From contig NZ_JACOOQ010000012.1 in assembly GCF_014287815.1 (NCBI RefSeq), positions 1-64,000 of the forward strand: 64,000 nt of DNA, given 5' to 3'. Below, piece after piece: positions 40,315-49,665 of this stretch (the stretch's first letter is position 1; every line of letters starts with the position of its first letter). The translations under genes and the position numbers were made by a program. The stretch is from Clostridium lentum (lineage in GTDB: Bacteria > Bacillota > Clostridia > Clostridiales > Clostridiaceae). The notes under the pieces were generated by a model. It was given only the letters and a program-made list of their open reading frames with translations. It was not told the DNA's origin and did not search any database.

Positions 40315-41088
40315 ATGGATAAAAAATATGAAGCTATAGGAGTGTTGGATTCTGGGCTTGGTGGTTTAAGTGTTTTAAGAGAAGCAATAAAAATAATGCC
40401 TAATGAGAATTTTATATATTATGGTGATTCAAAAAATGCTCCATATGGAGTAAAAAGTTCAGAGCAAGTAAAAAAGCTAACCTTTGATGTTGTAGAATAT
40501 TTATTATGTAGAGGTGTTAAAGGTATAATGGTTGCATGTAATACAGCAACTAGTGCAGCTGTAGCAGAGCTTAGAATTAAGTATACAGATATTCCAATAG
40601 TAGGTATAGAACCAGCTTTGAAACCAGCAGCTAATAGTAGTAAAGAAGGCAAGATATTAGTTATGGCAACACCAATGACTTTAAAAGAAGTTAAATTTCA
40701 TAAACTTTTAGATAGATATAGAGATATGAGAGAAATAGAGCCTGTACCATGTGGAGGTTTGATGGAATATGTGGAGCAGGGAATTTTAGAAGGTGAAGAA
40801 CTTGATGCTTATTTAAGAGAAAAACTAGAGCCATTTATGGATACTAAAATAAGCTCTATAGTATTAGGATGCACACATTATCCATTTGTAAGAAGTGCCA
40901 TAGCAAAAGTGGTAGGACAAGATATAGATATAATTGATGGAAGCTTAGGTACATCTAGAGAGTTGATGAGAAGATTAAAGGAAAGGGATTTATTAAATGA
41001 TAGCATGGAAAAAGGAACTATCGAAATGATAAATTCATCTAATAAAAAAGAATTAATAGATTTATGTTGGAAGCTCATAGAAATGTAA
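40315..41088 (+). CDS. murI: glutamate racemase
   Basis: MurI makes D-glutamate for peptidoglycan. The 257 residues include GVLDSGLGGLSVLRE, the two catalytic cysteines in VACNTATSAAV (about residue 73) and VLGCTHYPF (about 184), and EPALKPA. TTGGAGTGAG is the ribosome site before the ATG. The gene stands alone between terminators, with the DnaA-box cluster upstream. Confidence 0.96.
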   Translation: MDKKYEAIGVLDSGLGGLSVLREAIKIMPNENFIYYGDSKNAPYGVKSSEQVKKLTFDVVEYLLCRGVKGIMVACNTATSAAVAELRIKYTDIPIVGIEPALKPAANSSKEGKILVMATPMTLKEVKFHKLLDRYRDMREIEPVPCGGLMEYVEQGILEGEELDAYLREKLEPFMDTKISSIVLGCTHYPFVRSAIAKVVGQDIDIIDGSLGTSRELMRRLKERDLLNDSMEKGTIEMINSSNKKELIDLCWKLIEM

Positions 41089-41118
41089 AAGAATCGTTTT
41101 ATTAATGATTCTTTTTTG
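41088..41118 (+). terminator. terminator of murI
   Basis: AAAGAATC and GATTCTTT pair around GTTTTATTAAT, followed by TTTT. Confidence 0.8.
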
Positions 41119-41143
41119 TTTTTAAAAAAAGTTTGTTAAAAGC

Positions 41144-41172
41144 TTGACAAATAGATAGAAGAAGAATAAGAT
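41144..41172 (+). promoter_or_regulatory. promoter of the STAS-like gene
   Basis: TTGACA (41144-41149) and TAAGAT (41167-41172) are separated by 17 bases. Confidence 0.65.
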
Positions 41173-41226
41173 ATAAGTATAGAAAGAATTTTCAGAAAAT
41201 TTTAAAATATTGAGGGGATGTTACAT

Positions 41227-41499
41227 ATGAAAAAGAATGTCAAAGTAAGAGAAATATTAGGAAAAGAGTGTAATATAGAGGATGCAATATTATTAAGAGA
41301 AATAATAAGAAATAATTTAGAAGATGGAATCCAACTAGATTTTGAAGGGGTTAATAGAGTAGCAACAACTTTTCTTAACTGCTTATTAAATGATTTGATT
41401 ACAAAGTATGGTAGAAAATATGTTTTTCAACAAGTTGATGTTAAAAATTTATCAAATGTTAGGGATTTTTCAAGAGTAGTGTTAGGAACTACCTTTTAA
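41227..41499 (+). CDS. STAS-like domain protein (DUF4325 type)
   Basis: The 90-residue protein fits the STAS-like DUF4325 family: VKVREILGKECNIEDAILL, then IQLDFEGVNRVATTFLNCLL (about 38-57), where an anti-sigma-factor antagonist would have its strand-helix with a phosphorylatable Ser/Thr (Thr51/52). No kinase partner is next to it, so function is open. I start at ATG 41227, 9 bases after GAGGGG; the ATG at 41218 directly abuts that ribosome site. Confidence 0.72.
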   Translation: MKKNVKVREILGKECNIEDAILLREIIRNNLEDGIQLDFEGVNRVATTFLNCLLNDLITKYGRKYVFQQVDVKNLSNVRDFSRVVLGTTF

Positions 41500-41578
41500 T
41501 GAAGATAAAAATACATACAATAAGAAGGTATATAGAAGCATTTAGTATAAGTATTATAAGAGAAAAGAATGGATATAT

Positions 41579-41622
41579 AAGATAAGGTTAATTATAGGAA
41601 TTAACTTTATCTTATTTTTTTG
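41579..41622 (+). terminator. terminator after the STAS-like gene
   Basis: AAGATAAGGTTAATT and AATTAACTTTATCTT form a stem with one G-T pair, followed by TTTTTT. Confidence 0.88.
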
Positions 41623-41736
41623 TGGAAATAATACAAAAGATTAAAATATTTTTATAAAATAAGCAATTAACCTTGAATTACTATGGATAAATATGATAAT
41701 AATAAACTATAAATAAATGAAAGAGAGGAACTTTTT

Positions 41737-42261
41737 ATGAAGAATCCAATAGTTACAATAGAAATGGAAAATGGAGGAGTTATCAAAGCAGAATTATATC
41801 CTGAAATAGCTCCCAATACAGTTAGAAATTTTATAGATTTAATTGATAGAGGATTTTATGATGGAATTATGTTCCATAGAGTAATACCAGGATTTATGAT
41901 TCAAGGAGGATGCCCAGAAGGCACAGGAATGGGAGGCCCAGGGTATAGAATTAAAGGTGAATTCTCAAGAAATGGATTTAAAAATGAATTAAAACATAAA
42001 AGAGGAGTTCTTTCAATGGCAAGAACTATGATTCCAGATTCAGCAGGAAGTCAATTCTTTATAATGGTAGCAGATGCACCACATTTAGATGATCAATATG
42101 CTTCATTTGGTAAAGTGATAGAAGGAATGGAAGTGGCTGATAAGATAGTTTCAACTAAAACTGATTATAATGATAAACCATATGAAGATCAAGTAATGAA
42201 GAAAGTTACAGTAGATACTTTTGGTGAAAAATATGATGCACCAACAATAATTGAAGATTAA
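41737..42261 (+). CDS. cyclophilin-type peptidyl-prolyl isomerase
   Basis: The 174 residues match bacterial cyclophilins that speed proline isomerisation in folding proteins. The active-site elements FHRVIPGFMIQGG, MARTMIPDSAGSQFFIM and DDQYASFGKVIEGM are present. There is no signal peptide, so it is cytoplasmic. AGAGAGGAAC lies before the ATG. It is transcribed on its own. Confidence 0.95.
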   Translation: MKNPIVTIEMENGGVIKAELYPEIAPNTVRNFIDLIDRGFYDGIMFHRVIPGFMIQGGCPEGTGMGGPGYRIKGEFSRNGFKNELKHKRGVLSMARTMIPDSAGSQFFIMVADAPHLDDQYASFGKVIEGMEVADKIVSTKTDYNDKPYEDQVMKKVTVDTFGEKYDAPTIIED

Positions 42262-42270
42262 TAAATAATC

Positions 42271-42303
42271 AGGAATGATGAGTTAGCTTAATTCATCATT
42301 CTT
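42271..42303. terminator. weak hairpin after the cyclophilin gene
   Basis: AGGAATGATGA pairs with TCATCATTCTT (one mismatch) but no proper T-run follows. The left arm shares GAATGATGAGTTA with the hairpin at 29919-29975. Confidence 0.45.
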
Positions 42304-42339
42304 AAATTATAATTTTATATTTAATAAATAGGAGAAAAG

Positions 42340-42705
42340 ATGTTAAAGAATAATAAGTGTATATTAGTTTATAATCTTAAAGATGAAGAATTACAAAAGC
42401 TTAAAAGGCTTCCTTTTAAAGTAATTGAAATTACAAAAGAAATGGCTAGTATGACCGTTAAAGATATAATTGAAGGATTAGAAGTAGAAACAGAAACAAC
42501 AAATGAAAATAGTCCAGAAGAAAAAATGATTTTATTTAATAATTTTGCACAAAGAGAAATGAAAAATATGATTTCTACAACAAGAAAGATAGTTAATGGA
42601 GGAATATTAGCAATGGTAACACCAATATCAATTAATTGGACTGTAAACTATCTAGTGAACCATCTTGTTTTAGAAAGAGAAACTATGTCTAAGGGTAGGA
42701 GATAA
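42340..42705 (+). CDS. DUF3783 domain protein
   Basis: The 121 residues match DUF3783 proteins: KCILVYNLKDEELQKLKRL at the start and the acidic NENSPEEKMILFNNF later. No catalytic motif is visible and the function is unknown. It is soluble with one mildly hydrophobic stretch near residue 88. AGGAGA precedes the ATG. It ends 4 bases before the start of the HTH regulator, with which it must be cotranscribed. Confidence 0.72.
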   Translation: MLKNNKCILVYNLKDEELQKLKRLPFKVIEITKEMASMTVKDIIEGLEVETETTNENSPEEKMILFNNFAQREMKNMISTTRKIVNGGILAMVTPISINWTVNYLVNHLVLERETMSKGRR

Positions 42706-42709
42706 GAAT

Positions 42710-43381
42710 ATGAGTAGAGTAGGGGAAAAGATTAAAGAGGCAAGATTAAAATCTGGTATGACTCAAAAGGTTTTAGCTAAAAAGCTAGGTGTAGCAGAAA
42801 AATATATAAACGAAGTTGAAATGGGAAAAAAGGTAGTACAGGAATCTTTTATTGATAGAGCTGCTAAAATATTAAAGGCTGATTTAAATGATATAAGTAT
42901 GGTAGTTACAGATGAAGCTTTAATGGAAGAAAGAAAAAATGAAGCTGTTAGTAAAAAGCCCAATAAAATTGAAGTAAATGAATTTTGGAATGATGCTTTT
43001 TCTTCAGTTTTAAAGAGCGTACCTGTCTATGGATATGGTTTAAATGTAGCAAAAGGAAGAAAAGAGTTGCCAGTGCATTCTAATAAAATAGAAGGTTTCC
43101 CACAAGATAAAGTTTTATATATAGAAATTGAAGATAGTGAAATGTCTGGTTTTAGAATGATGCCGGGAGATTTGGCTTTTGCTCATTTAGTAAAGGAAAT
43201 AAGTAATAATGGATTCTTCTTAGTTGAGTACAAGAATAAGAGAAAAATAAGACAGATTAAGAATCTTGGAAATTCAAAAGTTCTTCTAGTAAGTAATGGA
43301 GGAGCTCTTATGACTGAAACTGCAGAAATAAAAGAGATAGAAGTCTTAGCTAAACTAGAAAGAATAGAAATAAAATTATAA
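42710..43381 (+). CDS. XRE-type regulator with LexA/S24-like C-terminal domain
   Basis: The 223-residue protein has an N-terminal Cro/CI helix-turn-helix (IKEARLKSGMTQKVLAKKLG, about 8-27) and a C-terminal S24-like fold with the serine region IEDSEMSGFRMMPGDLA (Ser143). Aligning the later IRQIKNLGN with VKRLKKQGN of LexA places Arg181 where the catalytic Lys should be, so self-cleavage is doubtful. It could sense a ligand or partner instead. It starts 4 bases after the DUF3783 gene and ends at a clean terminator. Confidence 0.8.
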   Translation: MSRVGEKIKEARLKSGMTQKVLAKKLGVAEKYINEVEMGKKVVQESFIDRAAKILKADLNDISMVVTDEALMEERKNEAVSKKPNKIEVNEFWNDAFSSVLKSVPVYGYGLNVAKGRKELPVHSNKIEGFPQDKVLYIEIEDSEMSGFRMMPGDLAFAHLVKEISNNGFFLVEYKNKRKIRQIKNLGNSKVLLVSNGGALMTETAEIKEIEVLAKLERIEIKL

Positions 43382-43382
43382 G

Positions 43383-43408
43383 AAGTGCCGAAAGGCACTT
43401 TTTTTTGT
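43383..43408 (+). terminator. terminator after the LexA-fold regulator
   Basis: AAGTGCC/GGCACTT with a GAAA tetraloop is followed by eight T. Confidence 0.95.
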
Positions 43409-43445
43409 TATAAAGACATATATTGTTATAAACCAATATAATGAG

Positions 43446-46400
43446 GTGTTAGATATAGAAACTAATTTAGGATTATTAAAAGAACTTCCAAAGGAAGTCC
43501 TTAGTAAATTAAATATTTCTAGTAGCTATCTTTTAGGTGAAACTGAAAAAGAAATAGAGGTTGTGATTATTTCAGGAGATAATCCTGATAATATTTCAAA
43601 AATTGTAGATAATTTAGGTGGGAAATACTTAAATTTAGGATATAACTTTGGAATTGTGACAATACCTTTTGATAAAATAATTAATTTAGCACTGATTCCT
43701 ACAATACAATACATTGAATTTCCTAAAAATTTATACACAACAGATTTTGAAAGTAATAGAGCTAGTTGTATAACACAGATATCAAAGGCTAATGGACTAA
43801 ATGGAAAAGGAACTATTGTAGGGTTTCTTGATACAGGAATTGATTATACTCATCCAGCTTTTATAAATGCAGATGGTACTAGTCGAATAGAGTATATATA
43901 TGATTTAAGTTTAGGTGGAGTAGTATATAGTAAAGCACAAATAAATGAAGCTTTAAAGACTGAAAATCCTTATGATATTGTACAGTCTAGAGATGATGTA
44001 GGTCATGGTACTCATGTTACAGGAATTGCTTGTGCAGGTGGAAATATTCCATCTAGATATTATGGAGTTGCACCTGAAAGTTCAATAATAATGGTAAAGG
44101 TAGCTAGAGGATTATTTACTTTAAGTACTGATATAATGAAGGGCATAAAATTTCTTATAGATAAAAATAAAGAGCTTAATATGCCATTGGCAATTAATAT
44201 AAGTTTAAGCACAAATGATGGAGCACATAATGGTAGTAGCCTTCTAGAACAATACATTTCAACAGTTTCAACTTTAGAGCGAGTAACCATTGTTATTGCA
44301 GCAGGAAATGAAGGTGAAGCAGCGCATCATATATCAGGAAATTTAGAAGAAGTAAATGAAATACTTTTTAATGTTTCATCTGATGAAACTACAGTTGTAA
44401 TAAATTTATATAAGTCATTATTACCTTCATTGAGTATAAAGCTAATTTCTCCAAGTGGAGGTAGTACTGGAGAAATAACAATAAAAGAAGGATTTCAAGA
44501 AGGTGCAATTGGTAATTCAAGATATTCTATATATTTAACAGGACCTAAGCCATTTGATATAAGTGGTGAGATTGGAATTATAATAAGTGGAATTAATGAA
44601 TATATAACACCAGGTGAATGGAAAATAAATTTAAGAAAATTGGATAATTATGATGGAACTTTTGATATGTGGTTACCTATTTCAGAAGGGTTAAATATTA
44701 ACACTAAATTTGTAAATCCAGTTGTTTATAATACTTTAGGAATTCCTGCTACAGTAAGAAATGTAATATCTGTTGGTAGTTACAATTACTTAATAGACAC
44801 CATATCACCATTTACAGGAAGAGGAAAAAAATTTGAAGGTCAATATATAAAGCCAGATATAGTTGCACCAGGAGAAGGAATTTATTCAGCTATTCCTAAT
44901 AGAAGTTTTGATAAAAAAACAGGTACATCTATGGCTACACCACAAGTTACAGGAGCTGCTGCACTTATGATGCAATGGGGTATAGTAAATGGAAATGATT
45001 ATTACTTATATGGAGAAAGATTAAAGTATTTTTTAATATTAGGTGCTAAAAAAAATAGAAAAGATATAATATATCCAAGTCCATCATGGGGATATGGTGA
45101 ACTTTGCTTAAGAGATAGTTTTAATATATTAGCACAAACATTAGGCATAGGATTTAGAGATATTGATATTGAAAATAGACAAAATAGTAATTTTGATTTA
45201 GAGCTGTCAAATATAGGTGTTAAATATGATACAACTAGTGAAGATAATGTATTTCTTTTAGTAGAAGTTACAGGAAAAACCAATCTTGATGATATATTAA
45301 AAATACTGAATATTTCAGGTGTTATGGTATCCTCAAATTTTGCTATTATAATAACACCAGCTAATAAAGTTAATGAAATAAGTAATATAGTTTTAAGGAT
45401 AGTTAATATTGAAGTTTCAACAATATTAACATTAAATGCTATATCTCCGTTGGAAGCTAGTGGCGCACCAGTATTTAATAATAATCCTTATTTAAGGCTT
45501 AATGGAAGAGGTGTATTAGTAGGAATAATAGATACAGGAATAGATTATCTTAATAAAGAATTTCAAAGAGAAGATGATACAACAAGAATAGTAAGAATAT
45601 GGGATCAAACTATACAAGGAAATAAGGAGATATATAGCTTGAAATATGGAACAGAATATACTGAAGATCAAATAAATCAAGCTATAAGATTACAAGCTTC
45701 AGGAGGAGATCCATATAGTATAGTTCCGTCTAAAGATGATATAGGACATGGAACAAGAATGGCTGGAATTATTGGAGGAAGAGGAATAAACCCAGATTTA
45801 AAGGGAGCTGCTTCAGATTGTCAATTTATTATTGTTAAATTATCTAGAGCAACTAAAGTAGAACTTGATGTAGCTGTCATTGATAAAACAGATGTGCCTT
45901 CATATAGTCCATGGAGTGCATTATTAGCATTAAGATATATAATTGCTGTTGCCAGAGAATTAAAGCGTCCAGTAGTTGTTTTTGAACCTCTTGGAAGTAA
46001 TATGGGTTCACATACAGGAAATGGGATTGTTGAACAATCTATAAATAACTATTCAACACAATCAGGAACTGTTGTTGTTGTTCCTACAGGAAATCAAGGA
46101 AATACAGATACTCATACTGAAGGGATAATAGAAAGTTCTGGTGATATAAAAGATATAGAAATAAGAGTTGGTGAAAAGCAAAAGAATTTACCAATAGAAA
46201 TATGGGTAAATAAGCCTAATAGGGTGAAGCTTTCTATAATTTCACCTTCAGGAGAGATGATAGATAATTTAGATTCTAAAAATGCGAATAATGAAAGAAT
46301 TAAATTTTTATATGAAGGAACTGAAATGATAGTTAATTTTACTTCCCCTGAATTATCAACTGGAGATTCTCATATTTTTATAAGAGCTTATAATTTAAAA

Positions 46401-47021
46401 GCAGGAATTTGGAAGTTTAGATTAACTGGTCAATATATAGTTGAAGGAAAATATTATGCTTGGATACCACAAAGAGAACTTTTAGATAGTGAAACTAAGT
46501 TTTTAAATTCAGTTGGTTATACTACACTTACATTATCTAGTACATCTAATAGAGCAATTTCAGTGGCATATTACAATCAAGAGGATAATTCAGTTGTAAC
46601 TGAATCAGGAAGGGGTTATACAAGAGATAAAATGATAAAACCAGATATAGCAGCAGGAGGATTTAATGCGATAGTTACTAATCCAGGTGGTGGAACTGCT
46701 GTAATTAGTGGAGCTTCTGTTGCAGGAGCTGTAGTTGCAGGTTGTTGTGCTCTTATTCTTCAATGGGCAGTTACTGACAAAAACTATCCTGATATATATG
46801 CAGAACAAATAAAGGCATATATCATAAGTGGGGCTAAAGGAAGGCCAGGAGATGTTTATCCTAATAAGGAGTGGGGATATGGAATGTTTGATATGAAGGG
46901 AATATTTGATAGGATTAAAGATACGTATAATCCTAGAAAAAGTGAAGATTATGAAGAATATAGAGTTAATAACTTATTCATAAGGATTCCAAAATCTAGA
47001 TATAATAGAACTATTAATTAA
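43446..47021 (+). CDS. cspBA: Csp-type spore germination protease, two fused subtilisin domains
   Basis: Csp proteases activate the cortex-lytic enzyme SleC during germination. This 1191-residue protein has a prodomain (about 1-95) and two S8 domains. Domain 1 shows Asp in GFLDTGIDYTHP, His in GHGTHVTGIA, oxyanion Asn in AAGNEGEA and Ser in GTSMATPQVTG. Domain 2 shows GIIDTGIDYLN, GHGTRMAGI, PTGNQGN and GASVAGAVVAG, so triad residues are kept but motifs have drifted. It resembles the C. difficile CspBA fusion, whose second half is a pseudoprotease. sleC follows 45 bases later. The start (GTG 43446) is uncertain because GAGGTG, the only ribosome site, overlaps it. Confidence 0.85.
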   Translation: MLDIETNLGLLKELPKEVLSKLNISSSYLLGETEKEIEVVIISGDNPDNISKIVDNLGGKYLNLGYNFGIVTIPFDKIINLALIPTIQYIEFPKNLYTTDFESNRASCITQISKANGLNGKGTIVGFLDTGIDYTHPAFINADGTSRIEYIYDLSLGGVVYSKAQINEALKTENPYDIVQSRDDVGHGTHVTGIACAGGNIPSRYYGVAPESSIIMVKVARGLFTLSTDIMKGIKFLIDKNKELNMPLAINISLSTNDGAHNGSSLLEQYISTVSTLERVTIVIAAGNEGEAAHHISGNLEEVNEILFNVSSDETTVVINLYKSLLPSLSIKLISPSGGSTGEITIKEGFQEGAIGNSRYSIYLTGPKPFDISGEIGIIISGINEYITPGEWKINLRKLDNYDGTFDMWLPISEGLNINTKFVNPVVYNTLGIPATVRNVISVGSYNYLIDTISPFTGRGKKFEGQYIKPDIVAPGEGIYSAIPNRSFDKKTGTSMATPQVTGAAALMMQWGIVNGNDYYLYGERLKYFLILGAKKNRKDIIYPSPSWGYGELCLRDSFNILAQTLGIGFRDIDIENRQNSNFDLELSNIGVKYDTTSEDNVFLLVEVTGKTNLDDILKILNISGVMVSSNFAIIITPANKVNEISNIVLRIVNIEVSTILTLNAISPLEASGAPVFNNNPYLRLNGRGVLVGIIDTGIDYLNKEFQREDDTTRIVRIWDQTIQGNKEIYSLKYGTEYTEDQINQAIRLQASGGDPYSIVPSKDDIGHGTRMAGIIGGRGINPDLKGAASDCQFIIVKLSRATKVELDVAVIDKTDVPSYSPWSALLALRYIIAVARELKRPVVVFEPLGSNMGSHTGNGIVEQSINNYSTQSGTVVVVPTGNQGNTDTHTEGIIESSGDIKDIEIRVGEKQKNLPIEIWVNKPNRVKLSIISPSGEMIDNLDSKNANNERIKFLYEGTEMIVNFTSPELSTGDSHIFIRAYNLKAGIWKFRLTGQYIVEGKYYAWIPQRELLDSETKFLNSVGYTTLTLSSTSNRAISVAYYNQEDNSVVTESGRGYTRDKMIKPDIAAGGFNAIVTNPGGGTAVISGASVAGAVVAGCCALILQWAVTDKNYPDIYAEQIKAYIISGAKGRPGDVYPNKEWGYGMFDMKGIFDRIKDTYNPRKSEDYEEYRVNNLFIRIPKSRYNRTIN

Positions 47022-47066
47022 AAAAAGCATATTAATATAATGGATTAATATATTAAGGAGTAATAT

Positions 47067-48404
47067 ATGGCAGAGCAAGGTGGATTAAAGATTCAATGTT
47101 TTGTAGAAGATAGTTATGTGCCTGTAGATAAAGTAACAGCAACTTTAACACCAGCAGAAGGACAAGTGGGTGAAAGTCAGTCAATAGATCTTACTACTAA
47201 TTCGTCTGGGGAGTCTCAAATAATATCATTAGAAGCTCCGCCTCTTGAATATTCACAGCAGCCAATAGGAAAAATTCCCTACAGTCTGTATGATTTAAGA
47301 GTAGAAAGAGAAGGATTTCAAAGCATAGTAGTTAATGGGATTCAGATATTTCCAACACAGATAGCAATACAACAATGCTTTCTAATAGAATCCTCAAGAA
47401 AATTTGGTTCAAGGGCAGATATAATAAATATTCAACCTAATACATTAAATGGAAATTATCCTGCTAAAATTCCTGAAGAGGTAGATAAACCTTTGCCAGC
47501 TCCCACCAGTGGAGTTGTTTTACCTAAACCTGTTATACCAGAATATATTACAGTACATCAAGGCTCACCTAACAATACATCAGCTTCAAATGTTACAGTG
47601 CTCTATAAAGATTACATTAAGAACGTTGCTTCATGTGAAATATATTCTACATGGTCAGAGTCGACAATTAGAGCAAATGTTTATGCAATAATTTCATTTA
47701 CCCTAAATAGAATTTATACAGAATGGTATCGTGGAAAAGGGAAAAATTATCAAATAACTAATTCAACAGCATATGATCATGCCTTTAATTATGGCAGAAA
47801 TATTTATGACAATATAGGTGCCATAGTAGATGATATTTTTTCTACTTATATAAGGAGGTATGGCAGGAAGCAACCACTTTTAACACAATATTGTGATGGG
47901 AAAAATGTTCAGTGTCCAGAATGGATGACTCAATGGGGAAGTAAATATCTTGGTGATAAAGGAAAGACTCCATATGAAATACTAACTCATTTTTATGGTA
48001 CAGATATTGAGCTTGTTACAGCAGAACAAGTTGCTGGTAGTCCTGCATCATACCCAGGATATGACCTTATTGTAGGTTCAACAGGTGACGAAGTTAGTAC
48101 AATTCAAGAACAACTTAATAGAATAGCAAGAAATTATCCACTAATACCTAAGGTAGCTGTAGATGGAGTTTATGGAAGTACAACGCAGGAAGCTGTAAAA
48201 GTATTTCAACAGGTATTTAATCTTCCACAGACAGGTGTGGTAGATTATGCAACTTGGTATAGGATATCTGATATTTATGTAGGGGTTTCTAAAATAGCAG
48301 AACTTAAGGATGCAAGAAAAGGAACTAAGAAAATATTCAGACCACCAGTTTCAATTGATATGATAAATGACCCTAATGTACCAACCTTTGAGTACTTCGA
48401 TTAG
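47067..48404 (+). CDS. sleC: spore cortex-lytic enzyme precursor SleC
   Basis: SleC is stored in spores as an inactive precursor and cut by Csp protease to degrade cortex peptidoglycan. The 445 residues comprise an N-terminal prosequence (1-150), a region GVVLPKPVIPEYITVHQG at 149-166 matching the known junction of mature clostridial SleC, a SpoIID-like lytic domain (VYAIISFTLNRIYTEWYRGK), and a C-terminal peptidoglycan-binding domain (VDGVYGSTTQEAVKVFQ). AAGGAG precedes the ATG. Position behind the Csp gene strongly supports the call. Confidence 0.95.
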   Translation: MAEQGGLKIQCFVEDSYVPVDKVTATLTPAEGQVGESQSIDLTTNSSGESQIISLEAPPLEYSQQPIGKIPYSLYDLRVEREGFQSIVVNGIQIFPTQIAIQQCFLIESSRKFGSRADIINIQPNTLNGNYPAKIPEEVDKPLPAPTSGVVLPKPVIPEYITVHQGSPNNTSASNVTVLYKDYIKNVASCEIYSTWSESTIRANVYAIISFTLNRIYTEWYRGKGKNYQITNSTAYDHAFNYGRNIYDNIGAIVDDIFSTYIRRYGRKQPLLTQYCDGKNVQCPEWMTQWGSKYLGDKGKTPYEILTHFYGTDIELVTAEQVAGSPASYPGYDLIVGSTGDEVSTIQEQLNRIARNYPLIPKVAVDGVYGSTTQEAVKVFQQVFNLPQTGVVDYATWYRISDIYVGVSKIAELKDARKGTKKIFRPPVSIDMINDPNVPTFEYFD

Positions 48405-48429
48405 AAAGGTTCTGGGAATAGTAAATTAG

Positions 48430-48462
48430 AGAGAAGCTTAGCTTTAGCCAAGCTTTTCTTTA
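48430..48462. terminator. bidirectional terminator between sleC and the YkvI gene
   Basis: AGAAGCTTAGC and GCCAAGCTTTTCT pair around TTTA; it overlaps the end of the minus-strand gene. Confidence 0.78.
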
Positions 48463-49502
48463 TTTTTGTAGAAAAAGTAAATGCATTGGGTAATAAAAAT
48501 TAGGCTAAGTATACCAAACATAGGATAAAGGGTGGTAATAAGATTAGAAAACCCTATTTGTGATATTGGAAGGGCAAAAGCTAAGACAATAAATATTCCT
48601 TTTTTAAAAGGTAGCTTAAAGGTTTGTTCTAAAGTCTTGCTAATGGAATAAACATCTGATACTTCTGTAGAAAACATTTCAAGCCAGATTATAATTAATA
48701 GCAGTGCTTGAATTATGTTACTAAACCTTTGGGCACATAAAAGAAGTGGTATTTCATATTTATATATATAAGGCTGATTCATTAATAATAAAATATTAAT
48801 TATGGTAGATAAAACAGTTAGGCCAATGGCACCAAGAGCGATGCCAGATACCATAATTTTAGATTTACGTGTTTCATTGCTTAAAGGCACTAATACACCA
48901 CAACAGCAAAGAGTGTTATATCCAGCATAAAGTATGGTGGATATTAAAACTCCTTTTTTAGGAGGAGTAAATTGAGAAATATAATTTATGCTGAGATTAT
49001 CACCACAAAATATAATATATAATATGAATATTAAAGTAATAGTAGTAAGTAAGGCAGGAACGATAAATGAATTTACTTCAATAAGTCCATTGGTTCCTCT
49101 AAGAAGAAAGAAAGAAGCTAAAGCAATCATTATTAGAGTTCCGATTATTTTAGGAATACCAAAAAATTGATTAATAAGTGCTCCGCTTCCGGCTAAAATA
49201 ATAGAGGCACTGGAAATTAAGTAAACGGTAGTAATGGCACCAGTAAATTTTCCAAGAATATTGGGGCTTATTACTTTAATTACATCACTATAGGAGTTGA
49301 GTTCGTATCTGATGCTTATTTTTGATATAATGGTGCCAATAATTATATAAAAAATTCCACAAAAAATAATGCCAATAAAGCTTATTAAACCATAGGAAGT
49401 AAAAAATTCTGTAATTTCTTTGCCAGAAGCAAGTCCGGCACCAACAATTGTCCCAATAAAAACAAAAGCAATTTGAAAAATTTTATATATGTCTTTTTTC
49501 AA
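48444..49502 (-). CDS. YkvI family membrane protein (LeuT-fold transporter relative)
   Basis: The 352 residues make about ten membrane helices. The first contains the family sequence FVFIGTIVGAGLASGKEITEFF, with the unwound helix GTIVGAG of LeuT-fold carriers. YkvI proteins have no proven substrate; spore germinant receptor B subunits share this fold, but gerA or gerC genes are not next to it. An AGTGATATG context with GGAG precedes the ATG on the minus strand. It converges on sleC. Confidence 0.8.
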   Translation of the reverse strand: MKKDIYKIFQIAFVFIGTIVGAGLASGKEITEFFTSYGLISFIGIIFCGIFYIIIGTIISKISIRYELNSYSDVIKVISPNILGKFTGAITTVYLISSASIILAGSGALINQFFGIPKIIGTLIMIALASFFLLRGTNGLIEVNSFIVPALLTTITLIFILYIIFCGDNLSINYISQFTPPKKGVLISTILYAGYNTLCCCGVLVPLSNETRKSKIMVSGIALGAIGLTVLSTIINILLLMNQPYIYKYEIPLLLCAQRFSNIIQALLLIIIWLEMFSTEVSDVYSISKTLEQTFKLPFKKGIFIVLAFALPISQIGFSNLITTLYPMFGILSLIFITQCIYFFYKNKEKLG

Positions 49503-49665
49503 TCATATCACTCCAGCTATTAAAGTATTATTTAATTTTCCCTCAATTAAGTATATAAAGATTACAGTATATTTATTCTTTATTTAATTTTTATGAATAA
49601 GCTATATTTTTATATGAAAAAATATAATTAAGCTAAACCATAATATTTTGAGGGAGGAATTATCA

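Noticed and set aside
45500..47021. Second Csp domain as a clear pseudoprotease like C. difficile CspA
   Set aside because: Asp, His, Ser and the oxyanion Asn are all present, so loss of activity cannot be concluded from sequence alone.
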